Positions 23,034 through 30,749 of a DNA stretch of 43,594 nucleotides are shown piece after piece. The first letter of the stretch is position 1, and the number at the start of each line of letters is the position of its first letter. The stretch is from Candidatus Contendobacter odensis Run_B_J11 (GTDB lineage: Bacteria > Pseudomonadota > Gammaproteobacteria > Competibacterales > Competibacteraceae), in NCBI RefSeq assembly GCF_000531125.1, contig NZ_CBTK010000031.1:1-43594 (forward strand). The letters are read 5' to 3'. The notes beneath the pieces were generated by a model. That model had not been told where the DNA came from. It did no database searches and saw only the letters and a program-made list of their open reading frames with translations. The position numbers and the translations under genes were made by a program.

Positions 23034-23441
23034 TCAATTTCTTCGCCGCATGTCTTCTTGCAGCACCAGAAAAGCGGGGTGATAGATTTCAATGATGGCG
23101 CTGACCAAAGCCACTGCAATCTCCAGATTATAGGTATGACTGGAAAGATTACGTTTTTCGATCATATCCATCCAAATCGCTCCATCCTCGACCAAACCTC
23201 GTTTGAAGGCTTCGCGCACCGTGCTTCGCGAACCGACGATGCCTTGTATCCCCTCGTACTCCAAAAAATCCTTCAATACATTCCATGCCAATTCATGGAC
23301 AAATTCAAAAGCCTGAATCACCCCCTGCTTTTCCAGGTCGGAAAGTGGACGCTGCCGTGACAACTCTACGGCAAGAGTAAGCTGATGGAGCGCACGGTTA
23401 AAATTATCGAATCGTTGTTTCCAACGAATATCTTCAGTCAT
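23034..23441 (-). CDS. HEPN toxin-type protein (HI0074/HepT family)
   Basis: A 135-residue all-helical HEPN protein of the HI0074 class, formerly named nucleotidyltransferase substrate-binding protein. It has the RNase motif R-x4-H in EKRNLSSHTYN (R97, H102), which suggests an active HepT-like RNase. The family pairs with MNT proteins, and here the MNT is the N-terminal domain of the next protein. ATG 23441 overlaps the hsdM stop (TGA 23436-23434) by eight bases. Earlier in-frame codons from 23510 lie inside hsdM and are not family-like. HepT/MntA is a type VII TA system; here it is spliced between hsdM and hsdS. Confidence 0.88.
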   Translation of the reverse strand: MTEDIRWKQRFDNFNRALHQLTLAVELSRQRPLSDLEKQGVIQAFEFVHELAWNVLKDFLEYEGIQGIVGSRSTVREAFKRGLVEDGAIWMDMIEKRNLSSHTYNLEIAVALVSAIIEIYHPAFLVLQEDMRRRN

Positions 23442-24906
23442 CGGCGGCTCCAGAAAGCAGCTTTTGAATAGTTCCCAACACCTCCGCGCTCTCCCCATCC
23501 AGCGCCGCAATCTCGTCCATGATGTCCTGTGGGCTGCGATGAATGACGGTCTCGCCGCCGTTGGGGTTCTTCACTGACAAGTCAAAAGTCGCCGGGTCAA
23601 TGCTTTTGGCATCCACGCTCCAACTCTTGGGCGAATCAGTAAAAGTCGGTTGCAGTTCGATAAACTCAGCGAGATCGGCATCATTCAGCGGGTTGGTCTT
23701 ACCCAGATTGCGACCCAGATCAAGTGAGTAATACCAGACCTTGTGAGTCGGCGCACCCTTCTCGAAAAACAGCACCACTGTTTTGACCCCCGCGCCCTGA
23801 AAGGTGCCGCCGGGGCAATCGAGAACCGTGTGCAGGTTGCAGCTTTCCAATAGCAGTTTCCGCAAACTCACTGAAGCGTTATCGGTATTGGAGAGGAAGG
23901 TATTCTTAATGACTACACCGGCCCGGCCACCCGCCTTGAGTATCTTGATAAAATGTTGGAGGAATAGAAAGGCCGTTTCACCGGTGCGAATGGGAAAATT
24001 CTGCTGGACTTCTTTACGCTCCTTACCGCCGAAAGGCGGATTAGCCAGCACAATGTCAAAGCGATCCTTGTCCTGAATGTCGGCGAGGTTTTCGGCGAGG
24101 GTGTTGGTGTGAAGGATGTTGGGCGCTTCGATGCCATGCAGGATCAGGTTCATGATCGCGATGACATAGGCCAGCGACTTCTTCTCCTTGCCGTAGAACG
24201 TGTGCTCCTGCAAGGTCTTCAGGTCGGCGGTGGTCAGATTCGGCTGGGCCTTGAGATAGTCGAACGCTTCGCACAAAAAGCCCGCCGAGCCGCAAGCGCC
24301 GTCGTAGATACTCTCGCCGATCCGGGGCTTGACCACCCGCACCAGGGCGCGAATCAGCGGGCGTGGGGTGTAATACTCGCCGCCGTTGCGCCCGGCGTTG
24401 CCCATGTTCCTGATCTTGGCTTCGTACAGATGCGACAACTCATGCTTTTCGGTCTGCGAGCGGAAACGCAGTTCGTCGATGTGATCGATGATCCCACGCA
24501 AGTTGTAGCCGCTGTGAATCCTGTTTTTGATCTCGCCGAAAATCTCCCCGATCTTGTATTCGAGGGTATTCGGGCCGCTGGCCTTCTGCTTAAAGCCGTG
24601 CAGATAGGGGAAGAGCTTGCGGTCAACGAAATCGCGCAGATCATCGCCAGTTAGCGCCTGGTTATGGTCGAGCTTGCCGTACCGGTCTTTGGGCGCGGCC
24701 CAGCGTTCCCAGCGATAGGGCGAGTCGAGGATATAGCGGTACGTCCTTCCTTCCAGCTCGGCCTCAACCGCCTTGTCCTGCTCCAGACCGTCCAGATATT
24801 TCAGGAACAACAGCCAGGAGGTCTGCTCGGTGTAGTCAAGTTCCGTGGTGCAACCGGCCTCTTTCCAGAGAACGTCGTCGATGTTTTTGAAGGCTTGTTC
24901 GAACAT
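23434..24906 (-). CDS. hsdM: Type I DNA methyltransferase subunit (HsdM)
   Basis: This 490-residue N6-adenine methyltransferase has the HsdM N-terminal helical domain (about 1-140), the motif GGEYYTPR (175-182), SAM-binding motif I DGACGSAGF (202-210) and catalytic motif IV NPPF (289-292). With HsdS it methylates the recognition site, and with HsdR it forms the restriction complex. It is the first gene of the operon, starting 32 bp after the stop of the amidohydrolase-family gene on the same strand. No clear promoter fits in that gap, so transcription may begin inside the upstream gene. The C-terminus is complete. Confidence 0.95.
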   Translation of the reverse strand: MFEQAFKNIDDVLWKEAGCTTELDYTEQTSWLLFLKYLDGLEQDKAVEAELEGRTYRYILDSPYRWERWAAPKDRYGKLDHNQALTGDDLRDFVDRKLFPYLHGFKQKASGPNTLEYKIGEIFGEIKNRIHSGYNLRGIIDHIDELRFRSQTEKHELSHLYEAKIRNMGNAGRNGGEYYTPRPLIRALVRVVKPRIGESIYDGACGSAGFLCEAFDYLKAQPNLTTADLKTLQEHTFYGKEKKSLAYVIAIMNLILHGIEAPNILHTNTLAENLADIQDKDRFDIVLANPPFGGKERKEVQQNFPIRTGETAFLFLQHFIKILKAGGRAGVVIKNTFLSNTDNASVSLRKLLLESCNLHTVLDCPGGTFQGAGVKTVVLFFEKGAPTHKVWYYSLDLGRNLGKTNPLNDADLAEFIELQPTFTDSPKSWSVDAKSIDPATFDLSVKNPNGGETVIHRSPQDIMDEIAALDGESAEVLGTIQKLLSGAADD

Positions 24907-24938
24907 GAGCGCCTAGGGTCTACGCAATAAATCCTGAT

Positions 24939-25754
24939 TCAGTAATGCCGCATCTGGAACAGCGATTCATCCCGCAGCACCGCCTCCAACGCATCGCCGA
25001 CCACGCCCGCCCAGCGTTCGCCGCCGGCTTCATCGGCGATCAAATCCTGCCGAATTTCGAGTTCCACATGCGGCAAACCAGCCGCCGCGCCGTGGGTATC
25101 CATGGTGAAACCAACTTCTCGCCCGGAATACGGCTCATTGTCGCCGACGCATAATTTGAGATCGGCCCGCAAGTGCGCCAGCAACGGTGCGGCCAAACGG
25201 GGATCGCGGTTCCATAGCACCCCAAGATGCCAAGGTCGCTGAAAACCGTTCATCACCGGCGTAAAGCTGTGAATAGCGATCAGTGCCGGCGCATGGCCTT
25301 GATCGTGTCGCCAGTGATGCGCCAGCGTTTGGGTAATGGCGTGATGGTAAGGCCAGAACACTTCGTTGAGTCGGGCGTCGGCATGGGCGTCGTCGAGATC
25401 GCGATTGCCGGGAATGACGATGCCATCGCTGATCTCAGCAATGGAAGTGGGATCGCCGGGGGGACGGTTGCCATCAATCACCAGCCGCGAATAGCCCGCC
25501 AGCACCGCCGGAGCATCCAGCCGCACCGCCAGCCGGCGGGCCACCGCAGCGGCGCCAATATCCCAGGCGATGTGTTGGGCCAGTTCCACCGGACCCAGCC
25601 CAAGCTGCTGCAACTGGGCGGGAATCGTGTTGCTGGCGTGGTCGCAGACCAGCACCACGGGAGTCCGGCCGTTCGGATTGAACAGGGTGAAAGGCGGCGG
25701 ATCGGCGTGACCGAGCAAGGTCGCTGCGAGTGAATGGGTAGCGCTATCGTTCAT
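24939..25754 (-). CDS. N-formylglutamate amidohydrolase family protein
   Basis: This 271-residue zinc hydrolase of the FGase family (HutG-like) has the signatures VVLVCDHASNTIP near residue 35, HIAWDIGA, YSRLVIDGNRP, LIAIHSFTPVMNG and HVELEIRQDLI. Family members remove formate from N-formylglutamate in histidine breakdown, but no hut gene is nearby, so the substrate is uncertain. ATG 25754 follows an in-frame TTG at 25760; the ATG is more likely. It lies immediately upstream of the restriction operon and would mark its left flank. Confidence 0.85.
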   Translation of the reverse strand: MNDSATHSLAATLLGHADPPPFTLFNPNGRTPVVLVCDHASNTIPAQLQQLGLGPVELAQHIAWDIGAAAVARRLAVRLDAPAVLAGYSRLVIDGNRPPGDPTSIAEISDGIVIPGNRDLDDAHADARLNEVFWPYHHAITQTLAHHWRHDQGHAPALIAIHSFTPVMNGFQRPWHLGVLWNRDPRLAAPLLAHLRADLKLCVGDNEPYSGREVGFTMDTHGAAAGLPHVELEIRQDLIADEAGGERWAGVVGDALEAVLRDESLFQMRHY

Positions 25755-25772
25755 GATCAAGATTGACCCACC

Positions 25773-26324
25773 CTATCCGATTCGTTTGAGCACATTCTGG
25801 CGGAAGCGCGTCATCTGTCCGGGATCGGGCAATTCCCGACTCAGCGCGTCCAACGCCATATCCAGGCTGGCGACCGAATCCCAGACTTCCTCGCACAGAA
25901 TCACCGCCATGGGTCCAACGAACTCCATCAACTCCTGCTCTACAACCACCCGGATTTGATCCGTCAACCGCACGCTTTTCGGATCAGTGGCGGTGGGTGG
26001 GTGCGCCGATTGACCCCCAAGCCGTTCCAGGATGTGGTGGGTGGGCGGCAAAGCCAGCCGGGATATCATCAAGCGTCCATCTACGAAACGGGCGGTGCTG
26101 ACCTTGATCTCCTGTTTCCCCAGCGCTTCCAGCGCTTCCAACCCTTCCATACCTTGCTTGTTCTGAACCGACAAAAACACAATTTCGCCATCGTTCAGGC
26201 CAAACTGAGCCAGAACGCTGGTGGAGGTGACAACAGAAAAGGCGCCGGTGCGCTTTTCCCGACACAGATTCAGTAGTTTGTCACTTAAAAATTTCGCAAA
26301 GGGGGAAATTTGTGGCTGGGCCAT
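25773..26324 (-). CDS. PATAN/DUF4388-like protein
   Basis: This soluble protein has 183 residues. The N-terminal half (LLNLCREKRTGAFSVVT, then AQFGLNDGEIVFLSV and GLEALEAL) resembles PATAN-type DUF4388 domains: a helix, then RTG-x-(F/L)-x-V, then DG-x-I-x-F and a small helix. The C-terminal half (VVVEQELMEFVGPMAVIL, then DMALDALSREL) is helical and unrecognised. It lies 59 bp downstream of the Cache-HAMP sensor and probably shares its transcript. A role in signal transduction is inferred from the neighbour and fold resemblance only. Confidence 0.5.
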   Translation of the reverse strand: MAQPQISPFAKFLSDKLLNLCREKRTGAFSVVTSTSVLAQFGLNDGEIVFLSVQNKQGMEGLEALEALGKQEIKVSTARFVDGRLMISRLALPPTHHILERLGGQSAHPPTATDPKSVRLTDQIRVVVEQELMEFVGPMAVILCEEVWDSVASLDMALDALSRELPDPGQMTRFRQNVLKRIG

Positions 26325-26383
26325 GTCCCATGTCTCCGGGTTGCGTCAACCCTGGTGTGGACGATGCCTCCGATCACAACAGG

Positions 26384-27469
26384 TCACGGCTTTTTGCGCA
26401 ACCGCTCGAAAGCCATTTTGATACTGACCGCCATACGCTCGATGGCGCGTGCCAAAGCGCCAATCTCGTCACGCCGCTCGATTCCGGCGATCTTCAACTC
26501 GACATGCCCTCGGCTGATGTTTTCGGCGATGGCGGTCAGTTCACAAATCGGCCTCGCTAACTGCCGGGATAATCCATAAGCCACCGCCACCACTAATATC
26601 AGCGTAAGCACAATCAAAATCAGCGCGTTGCGCCGCGCTTCCAGCAACGGCGCGAAGGCGTCGTCATAGTCCTGTTGAACGATCAGGGTCCAACCCAGGC
26701 TGATTTTCTGAGCGTAGGCCACAATGCGCCGGCCCTCTTCCTCGTAAACAGTCAGATCCTGCATTGCCTCCGCCCGATGCAGGGCCGGATGGGCGCTCAA
26801 ATCCTGCAAGGTTTCGGCGATTTTTTCCGGCTTGCCATGAGCGATCACCTTATTCTTATCGTCCACCAGAATCGCAAAGCCGGTGGCGCCGATTTTCACT
26901 CCCGCCACCACTTGCGACACATCCACCAACTGCATGGCCATCGCTATAACGTCGGCACCTGATTGATTGGCGGTTCGGATCGGCCCCGCCAGAATCAGCG
27001 CCGGTTTTTGGCTGGTCTTGCCGATTACGACCTCCTGTCCGACCGGTTTGCCCTCCATCACCTGTTTGAAATAGTTGCGGTCGCCGTAGTACTGGGAGGG
27101 ATTATTGTCGCTACGCCCAACACTCTGTCCATCGCGGTTAACGGTAAACGCCAAGTACACCCATTCGTAAGCGCCCTGGATCGCCTTGAGGATCGGCTGC
27201 TGGCGGGCAGCATCCATCGAGATTATGTCCGGCAGCGCCGCATGTTCGCGCAGAACTCGCAAGTTCATATTGACCCAGCCATCCACTTTGCCGGCCAGTC
27301 CGCTGGCGATCAAAGCCAAATTCAGGTTGGCGTGTTGACGCCAATCTTTTTCGAGCTGGTAGCCGCTGGTGTAAACCAGGCCAGCAATCGGAATCAACGC
27401 CACTAACACCATAGCCAATAAGGTCTTGTGGAAAATTTTTAGCGCGAATCGAGGTTGTTGTTCAGGCAT
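26384..27469 (-). CDS. Membrane sensor with double-Cache and HAMP domains, no output domain
   Basis: This 361-residue protein has TM helix 1 (about 17-34, LLAMVLVALIPIAGLVYT) and a periplasmic dCache-type ligand domain (about 40-280; note SQYYGDRNYFKQVMEGKPVGQ and KPALILAGPI). TM helix 2 follows (about 283-303, NALILIVLTLILVVAVAYGL), then a HAMP domain (RPICELTAIAENISRG, then IERRDEIGALARAIERMA). It stops right after HAMP; no chemoreceptor, kinase or cyclase domain follows. GGAGG six bases before ATG 27469 fixes that start over upstream ATGs. The PATAN-like protein downstream could be its partner (inference). Confidence 0.8.
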   Translation of the reverse strand: MPEQQPRFALKIFHKTLLAMVLVALIPIAGLVYTSGYQLEKDWRQHANLNLALIASGLAGKVDGWVNMNLRVLREHAALPDIISMDAARQQPILKAIQGAYEWVYLAFTVNRDGQSVGRSDNNPSQYYGDRNYFKQVMEGKPVGQEVVIGKTSQKPALILAGPIRTANQSGADVIAMAMQLVDVSQVVAGVKIGATGFAILVDDKNKVIAHGKPEKIAETLQDLSAHPALHRAEAMQDLTVYEEEGRRIVAYAQKISLGWTLIVQQDYDDAFAPLLEARRNALILIVLTLILVVAVAYGLSRQLARPICELTAIAENISRGHVELKIAGIERRDEIGALARAIERMAVSIKMAFERLRKKP

Positions 27470-27627
27470 GGCTTCCTCCATCTCTACCCAAATTAAGGCC
27501 CGTAGCAATTGCCAACTGAATTCAGATGCTCTCGCTGGTGGTTTATCAGCGATGTGCGCATCACTGAAACTTAGGCGCCAGCGAACGTCGGCAGCGTGAG
27601 TGATCGGGCGGGGGAAAAAGGCGTGTC

Positions 27628-28236
27628 CTAAAGTGCACGGATGCTGGCTTTGCGGAACGCCTCGCCCATCTCTGCAAAAGTCCGGGTGACCGGGAATTGC
27701 GGGAATTCGTCAATCACATTCTGCGGTGGCCGGAACAAAATACCGGCCTCGGCCTCGGCCAGCATCGCGGTATCGTTGTAGGAATCCCCAGCGGCGATCA
27801 CTCGAAAATTGAGACCGTGAAACGCCCGCACTGCCTGGCGCTTGGAATCGGACTGCCGCAAGGTGTAGTTGACGACCCGATCCGCTACGACCTCCAGCCG
27901 GTGACAGAACAGCGCCGGCCAGCCGAGTTGCCGCATCAGCGGCATGGCAAACTCATAATAGGTATCCGACAGGATCACCACCTGGAACCGCTCGCGCAGC
28001 CAGTCCAGAAACTGGTGCGCCCCGTCCAGTGGCCCCATACTGGCAATTACCCGCTGGATGTCCGACAGCTTCAGTCCATGCTGATCCAGCAACGCCAGCC
28101 GCCGTCGCATCAGTTGATCGTAATCGGGAATGTCGCGGGTGGTCAGCCGCAGCGCTTCGATGCCGGTGCGTTCGGCGACGTTGATCCAGATTTCCGGAAC
28201 CAGTACCCCTTCCAGGTCCAGACAAGCGAGTTCCAT
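27628..28236 (-). CDS. thrH: ThrH: phosphoserine phosphatase / homoserine phosphotransferase
   Basis: This 202-residue HAD-superfamily enzyme starts [18 protein letters not shown], with nucleophile D7 and E9 in the ThrH-specific DLEG motif. [11 protein letters not shown] is motif II, and [10 protein letters not shown] is the motif IV Mg site. It closely follows Pseudomonas ThrH along its length. ThrH dephosphorylates phosphoserine and can transfer the phosphate to homoserine, bypassing ThrB. That is relevant to hom at 10199-11533. ATG 28236 is the family start; the ATG 30 bases upstream adds unconserved residues. Confidence 0.92.
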   Translation of the reverse strand: MELACLDLEGVLVPEIWINVAERTGIEALRLTTRDIPDYDQLMRRRLALLDQHGLKLSDIQRVIASMGPLDGAHQFLDWLRERFQVVILSDTYYEFAMPLMRQLGWPALFCHRLEVVADRVVNYTLRQSDSKRQAVRAFHGLNFRVIAAGDSYNDTAMLAEAEAGILFRPPQNVIDEFPQFPVTRTFAEMGEAFRKASIRAL

Positions 28237-28387
28237 GAGAGTGCCCCTGTTGGCTGTCATCCGCACCGCCGTGATGGAGTCGGTGCGGTCGAAAAAAGTG
28301 AATGGGTGAGAGCAGAGGGTAACGCTAACCGGTTTGCCGCCATGACCGCAATAGCTACCATACCGGCGACTGATCCGGTCATCGCGT

Positions 28388-29182
28388 TCAGCGTGGTGCT
28401 TCGTGTTCGCTAATCAGTTCAACCAACTGTTCAGTATTGAGCCGCAACCGCAAAGCCAGTACCGTAACCAAATCAACCGCTGCTTTGGGGTTCTGCTCCA
28501 GGAACGGCATGAAGTCCTTACGGTGAATCCCCAGCAATTCGCAGGGGGTCAGCGTGGTTGCAGTGGCCGAACGCCCCTGTCCATCGAGCATGGCGATTTC
28601 ACCGAAAATCTCGCCCGGCCCCAGTACGCCGAGTACGATTTCCCGCCCGTCCCGGTTGGCGACGCTGATCTTCAATCGCCCGCTCAGCACCACCAGCATC
28701 TCTTCGCCGGCGTCAGCCAGTTCGAACACGACATGGTGGATAGGCAGGGTCAACACCCGCGCCAAACCGATGATCTTTTGCAGATGAATTGGAGATAAGC
28801 TACGAAACAGAAAGCTTTTTTTGAGCGCTTCGTATTTGTGCTGCTGAGGTGCCTGGGTCTTTGGCTGCCCTCCCAGCGCCAGGATTCCGTGCAACTGGCT
28901 GGCAATCAGCGGTCGCTTGATGCTGACGTAATCCGATTCGACCAGCGGCGTAGCGGAGGCCAATACCACATTGGCATCGGGAACCATTTGCCGGTACTCG
29001 TTCCAGCACACCATCGCCATTGAATCATCCGCATTGATGATCACAATATCGGCTTGTTCAACGCTATTCACTGCCAGCCGATAGCTTTGATCCTTGCTGC
29101 CGGCCAACGACAAAATGTTGCGAATCATTCGACAGTCTTTTTCCGGCAACCCGATGGCGTTTACGATGACAATTCTGGTCAT
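28388..29182 (-). CDS. Cyclic-nucleotide-binding protein without DNA-binding domain
   Basis: This 264-residue protein has an N-terminal region (1-105) that looks like a degenerate receiver-type alpha/beta domain ([10 protein letters not shown], then [26 protein letters not shown]). After a linker, a Crp-type cNMP-binding beta-barrel follows (about 125-240): [13 protein letters not shown], then [14 protein letters not shown], and the phosphate-cassette-like [21 protein letters not shown]. The chain ends at [12 protein letters not shown], with no helix-turn-helix, so it is not a transcription factor by itself. It may be a ligand-controlled adaptor in a signalling pathway. Confidence 0.78.
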   Translation of the reverse strand: MTRIVIVNAIGLPEKDCRMIRNILSLAGSKDQSYRLAVNSVEQADIVIINADDSMAMVCWNEYRQMVPDANVVLASATPLVESDYVSIKRPLIASQLHGILALGGQPKTQAPQQHKYEALKKSFLFRSLSPIHLQKIIGLARVLTLPIHHVVFELADAGEEMLVVLSGRLKISVANRDGREIVLGVLGPGEIFGEIAMLDGQGRSATATTLTPCELLGIHRKDFMPFLEQNPKAAVDLVTVLALRLRLNTEQLVELISEHEAPR

Positions 29183-29327
29183 GGCTCCAATCTCCCCGCA
29201 TACTCACGTTTCAAAGCCGCCCACTCCTGGCACGACCCTAGCCTCGTTCTGTTAAAGATGGTCGGCCCGCTACCTACTCTTGGACGGTACTATAATCCCC
29301 TGCTTCATCACCAAATCGGAACTTCTC

Positions 29328-30065
29328 ATGACTATCGCACGATGTGACCCAGTGAACGATCCTGTCAGTAAAGCCGCGCCTTCCTATTGCTGGCGGCTGG
29401 CCGCAGTGGTATTGCTGGTACTGGTGGGGTCATCTCCAGGCAATGCCCAGCGCTACGACAATAACCGCGATGCCGACCAGCCGCGTTCTGATGAGGGGCG
29501 TGGTCGCAATGATCGCGATTCTGGCAGCCGTCGGGGCGGTGGCGGCGCCATAGTGCGCTGCGAATCCACTGGTCAGGATTACCAACATTGCCGGGCAGAC
29601 ACCAGCGACGGGGTGCAATTGTACCGTCAGTTGAGCAGGAACGCCTGTCGCTTTAACGATAGCTGGGGGTATGACCGTCGGGGTGTCTGGGTAAAACAGG
29701 GTTGCCGGGGCGATTTCCAGCTTCATACCGGTCGCAGCGGCGGCAATGGCCAGCAGCAGGGCAGGGACAATACCGCCGCGATTGTCGGTGGCGCAGTCGC
29801 GCTGGGGGTGTTGGGAGCGGTGTTGTCGGAAAATGACAACGGCAATAATAACAACGGCAACAATAACAACTCAGATCGCCCGCGCCGGACGGTGCGGTGT
29901 GAATCTGATGGCGATTACCGTCACTGCCGCGCCGAGATCCGCAATGGCGTTCGCCTCAGTCGCCAGTTAAGTAGAGCCAGTTGCCGGCAAAATGAGAGCT
30001 GGGGTTATGACCGGCGCGGCGTCTGGGTGGATCGCGGCTGCCGCGCAGAATTTTCGCTCGATTGA
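29328..30065 (+). CDS. Exported protein with two DUF3011 domains
   Basis: This 245-residue protein has an N-terminal signal peptide (about 22-41, WRLAAVVLLVLVGSSPGNAQ). An Arg/Asp/Gly-rich stretch follows, then a first DUF3011 domain (IVRCES...YQHCRAD, LSRNACRFNDSWGYDRRGVWV, QGCRGDF). A Gly/Ala hydrophobic segment (IVGGAVALGVLGAVL) and an Asn-Gly low-complexity linker precede a second DUF3011 domain with the same four Cys and the WGYDRRGVWVDRGCRAEF end. Each domain probably holds two disulfides. DUF3011 proteins are periplasmic or surface-exposed and of unknown function. ATG 29328 gives the only sensible signal peptide. Confidence 0.83.
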   Translation: MTIARCDPVNDPVSKAAPSYCWRLAAVVLLVLVGSSPGNAQRYDNNRDADQPRSDEGRGRNDRDSGSRRGGGGAIVRCESTGQDYQHCRADTSDGVQLYRQLSRNACRFNDSWGYDRRGVWVKQGCRGDFQLHTGRSGGNGQQQGRDNTAAIVGGAVALGVLGAVLSENDNGNNNNGNNNNSDRPRRTVRCESDGDYRHCRAEIRNGVRLSRQLSRASCRQNESWGYDRRGVWVDRGCRAEFSLD

Positions 30066-30350
30066 GCCAACCCGCTTAAACAGATCGCCAACCCGCGCTC
30101 CTGCTGTTTTTTCCAGAAACAGGGCGCGATTTGGCAATGAGCGGGAAAAGTCCCTTACCACAATTGCGGAATACTGCTGATGTAGCTCACCGATTCCTTC
30201 AGCCAATCAATCAGCGGGGTCAACCGCGCTTTTGACGCTGGATCGATATTCGCAGAAAAATTACCGGGGTGCTGACGGTTGCTGATGGGAGAGGCCAAGC
30301 CATTTAAGTGATCAATCGCCGGCAAGCTGGCAGATTCAGCACCGGCGGGG

Positions 30351-30500
30351 ATGGCGGATGGCATCGAACAAGCCGGAGCCAAAGACCGCGAGCAGATCAA
30401 GGATGTTCTACAGGCATTGGTCGAGCGAGTCAGTCTCGATCCGGAAACCCTGCACTGTGAAATCGAACAAAAGATCGACCTGTCCACAGTACGGGATAAT
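30351..30500 (+). pseudogene. C-terminal remnant of a serine-type recombinase beside tRNA-Glu
   Basis: The frame from ATG 30351 reads DREQIKDVLQALVERVSLD, then PETLHCEIEQKIDLS. This resembles the extreme C-terminus of large serine recombinases (...LVERVxLDPxTL-x-CEI-x-Y-x-I). No catalytic or DNA-binding part is present. It stops making sense where it meets the 3' end of tRNA-Glu at 30502, a classical integration target. The 435-bp gap from 30066 to 30501 holds nothing else certain; a minus-strand stretch near 30160-30350 ending WLKESVSYISSIPQLW looks like another decayed gene end that I cannot name. Confidence 0.4.
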
Positions 30501-30501
30501 C

Positions 30502-30577
30502 TGGCGTCCCCAAGGGGATTCGAACCCCTGTTACCGCCGTGAAAGGGCGGTGTCCTTGGCCTCTAGACGATGGGGAC
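30502..30577 (-). tRNA. tRNA-Glu (UUC)
   Basis: The reverse complement begins GTCCCCATCGTCTAGAGGCC and folds as a cloverleaf. The anticodon arm is CCGCC-CTTTCAC-GGCGG with anticodon TTC, the T arm contains GGTTCGAATCC, and the acceptor stem pairs GTCCCC with GGGGAC. CCA is encoded. It lies downstream of gltX, whose enzyme charges it. Confidence 0.97.
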
Positions 30578-30624
30578 AATGAAGCGGGAAAAAATAAACC
30601 GCCAAGCGGAATGACGGTTAACAA

Positions 30625-30700
30625 TGGTGGAGCCAGGCGGGATCGAACCGCCGACCCCCTGCATGCCATGCAGGTGCTCTCCCAGCTGAGCTATGGCCCC
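30625..30700 (-). tRNA. tRNA-Ala (GGC)
   Basis: The reverse complement begins GGGGCCATAGCTCAGCTGGG. The anticodon arm is CCTGC-ATGGCAT-GCAGG with anticodon GGC, the T arm contains GGTTCGATCCC, and CCA is encoded. The 47-bp spacer to tRNA-Glu and shared strand suggest one transcript, possibly with gltX upstream. Confidence 0.97.
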
Positions 30701-30749
30701 GTTAATTCGGAGACGCGCAATTTAATGAACTCGCGCATCGCTGTCAACT

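Noticed and set aside
23031-23037. TTG at 23037 as start of the MNT-HsdS gene
   Set aside because: It overlaps the HEPN stop, but ATG 23031 two codons later matches MNT family starts better; the choice does not affect the fusion.
29830-29880. Asn-Gly rich low-complexity stretch as a phase-variable repeat
   Set aside because: The codons are imperfect repeats and encode a flexible linker between two DUF3011 domains; no exact unit array.
30155-30487. Minus-strand frame as a complete gene
   Set aside because: Its N-terminal half is the shadow of the recombinase remnant; only the last 55 codons look protein-like and they cannot be assigned to a family.
30501-30542. Protein tail reading SPRGFEPLLPP after the recombinase remnant
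   Set aside because: It is translation of the tRNA-Glu gene in reverse, a common false coding signal.
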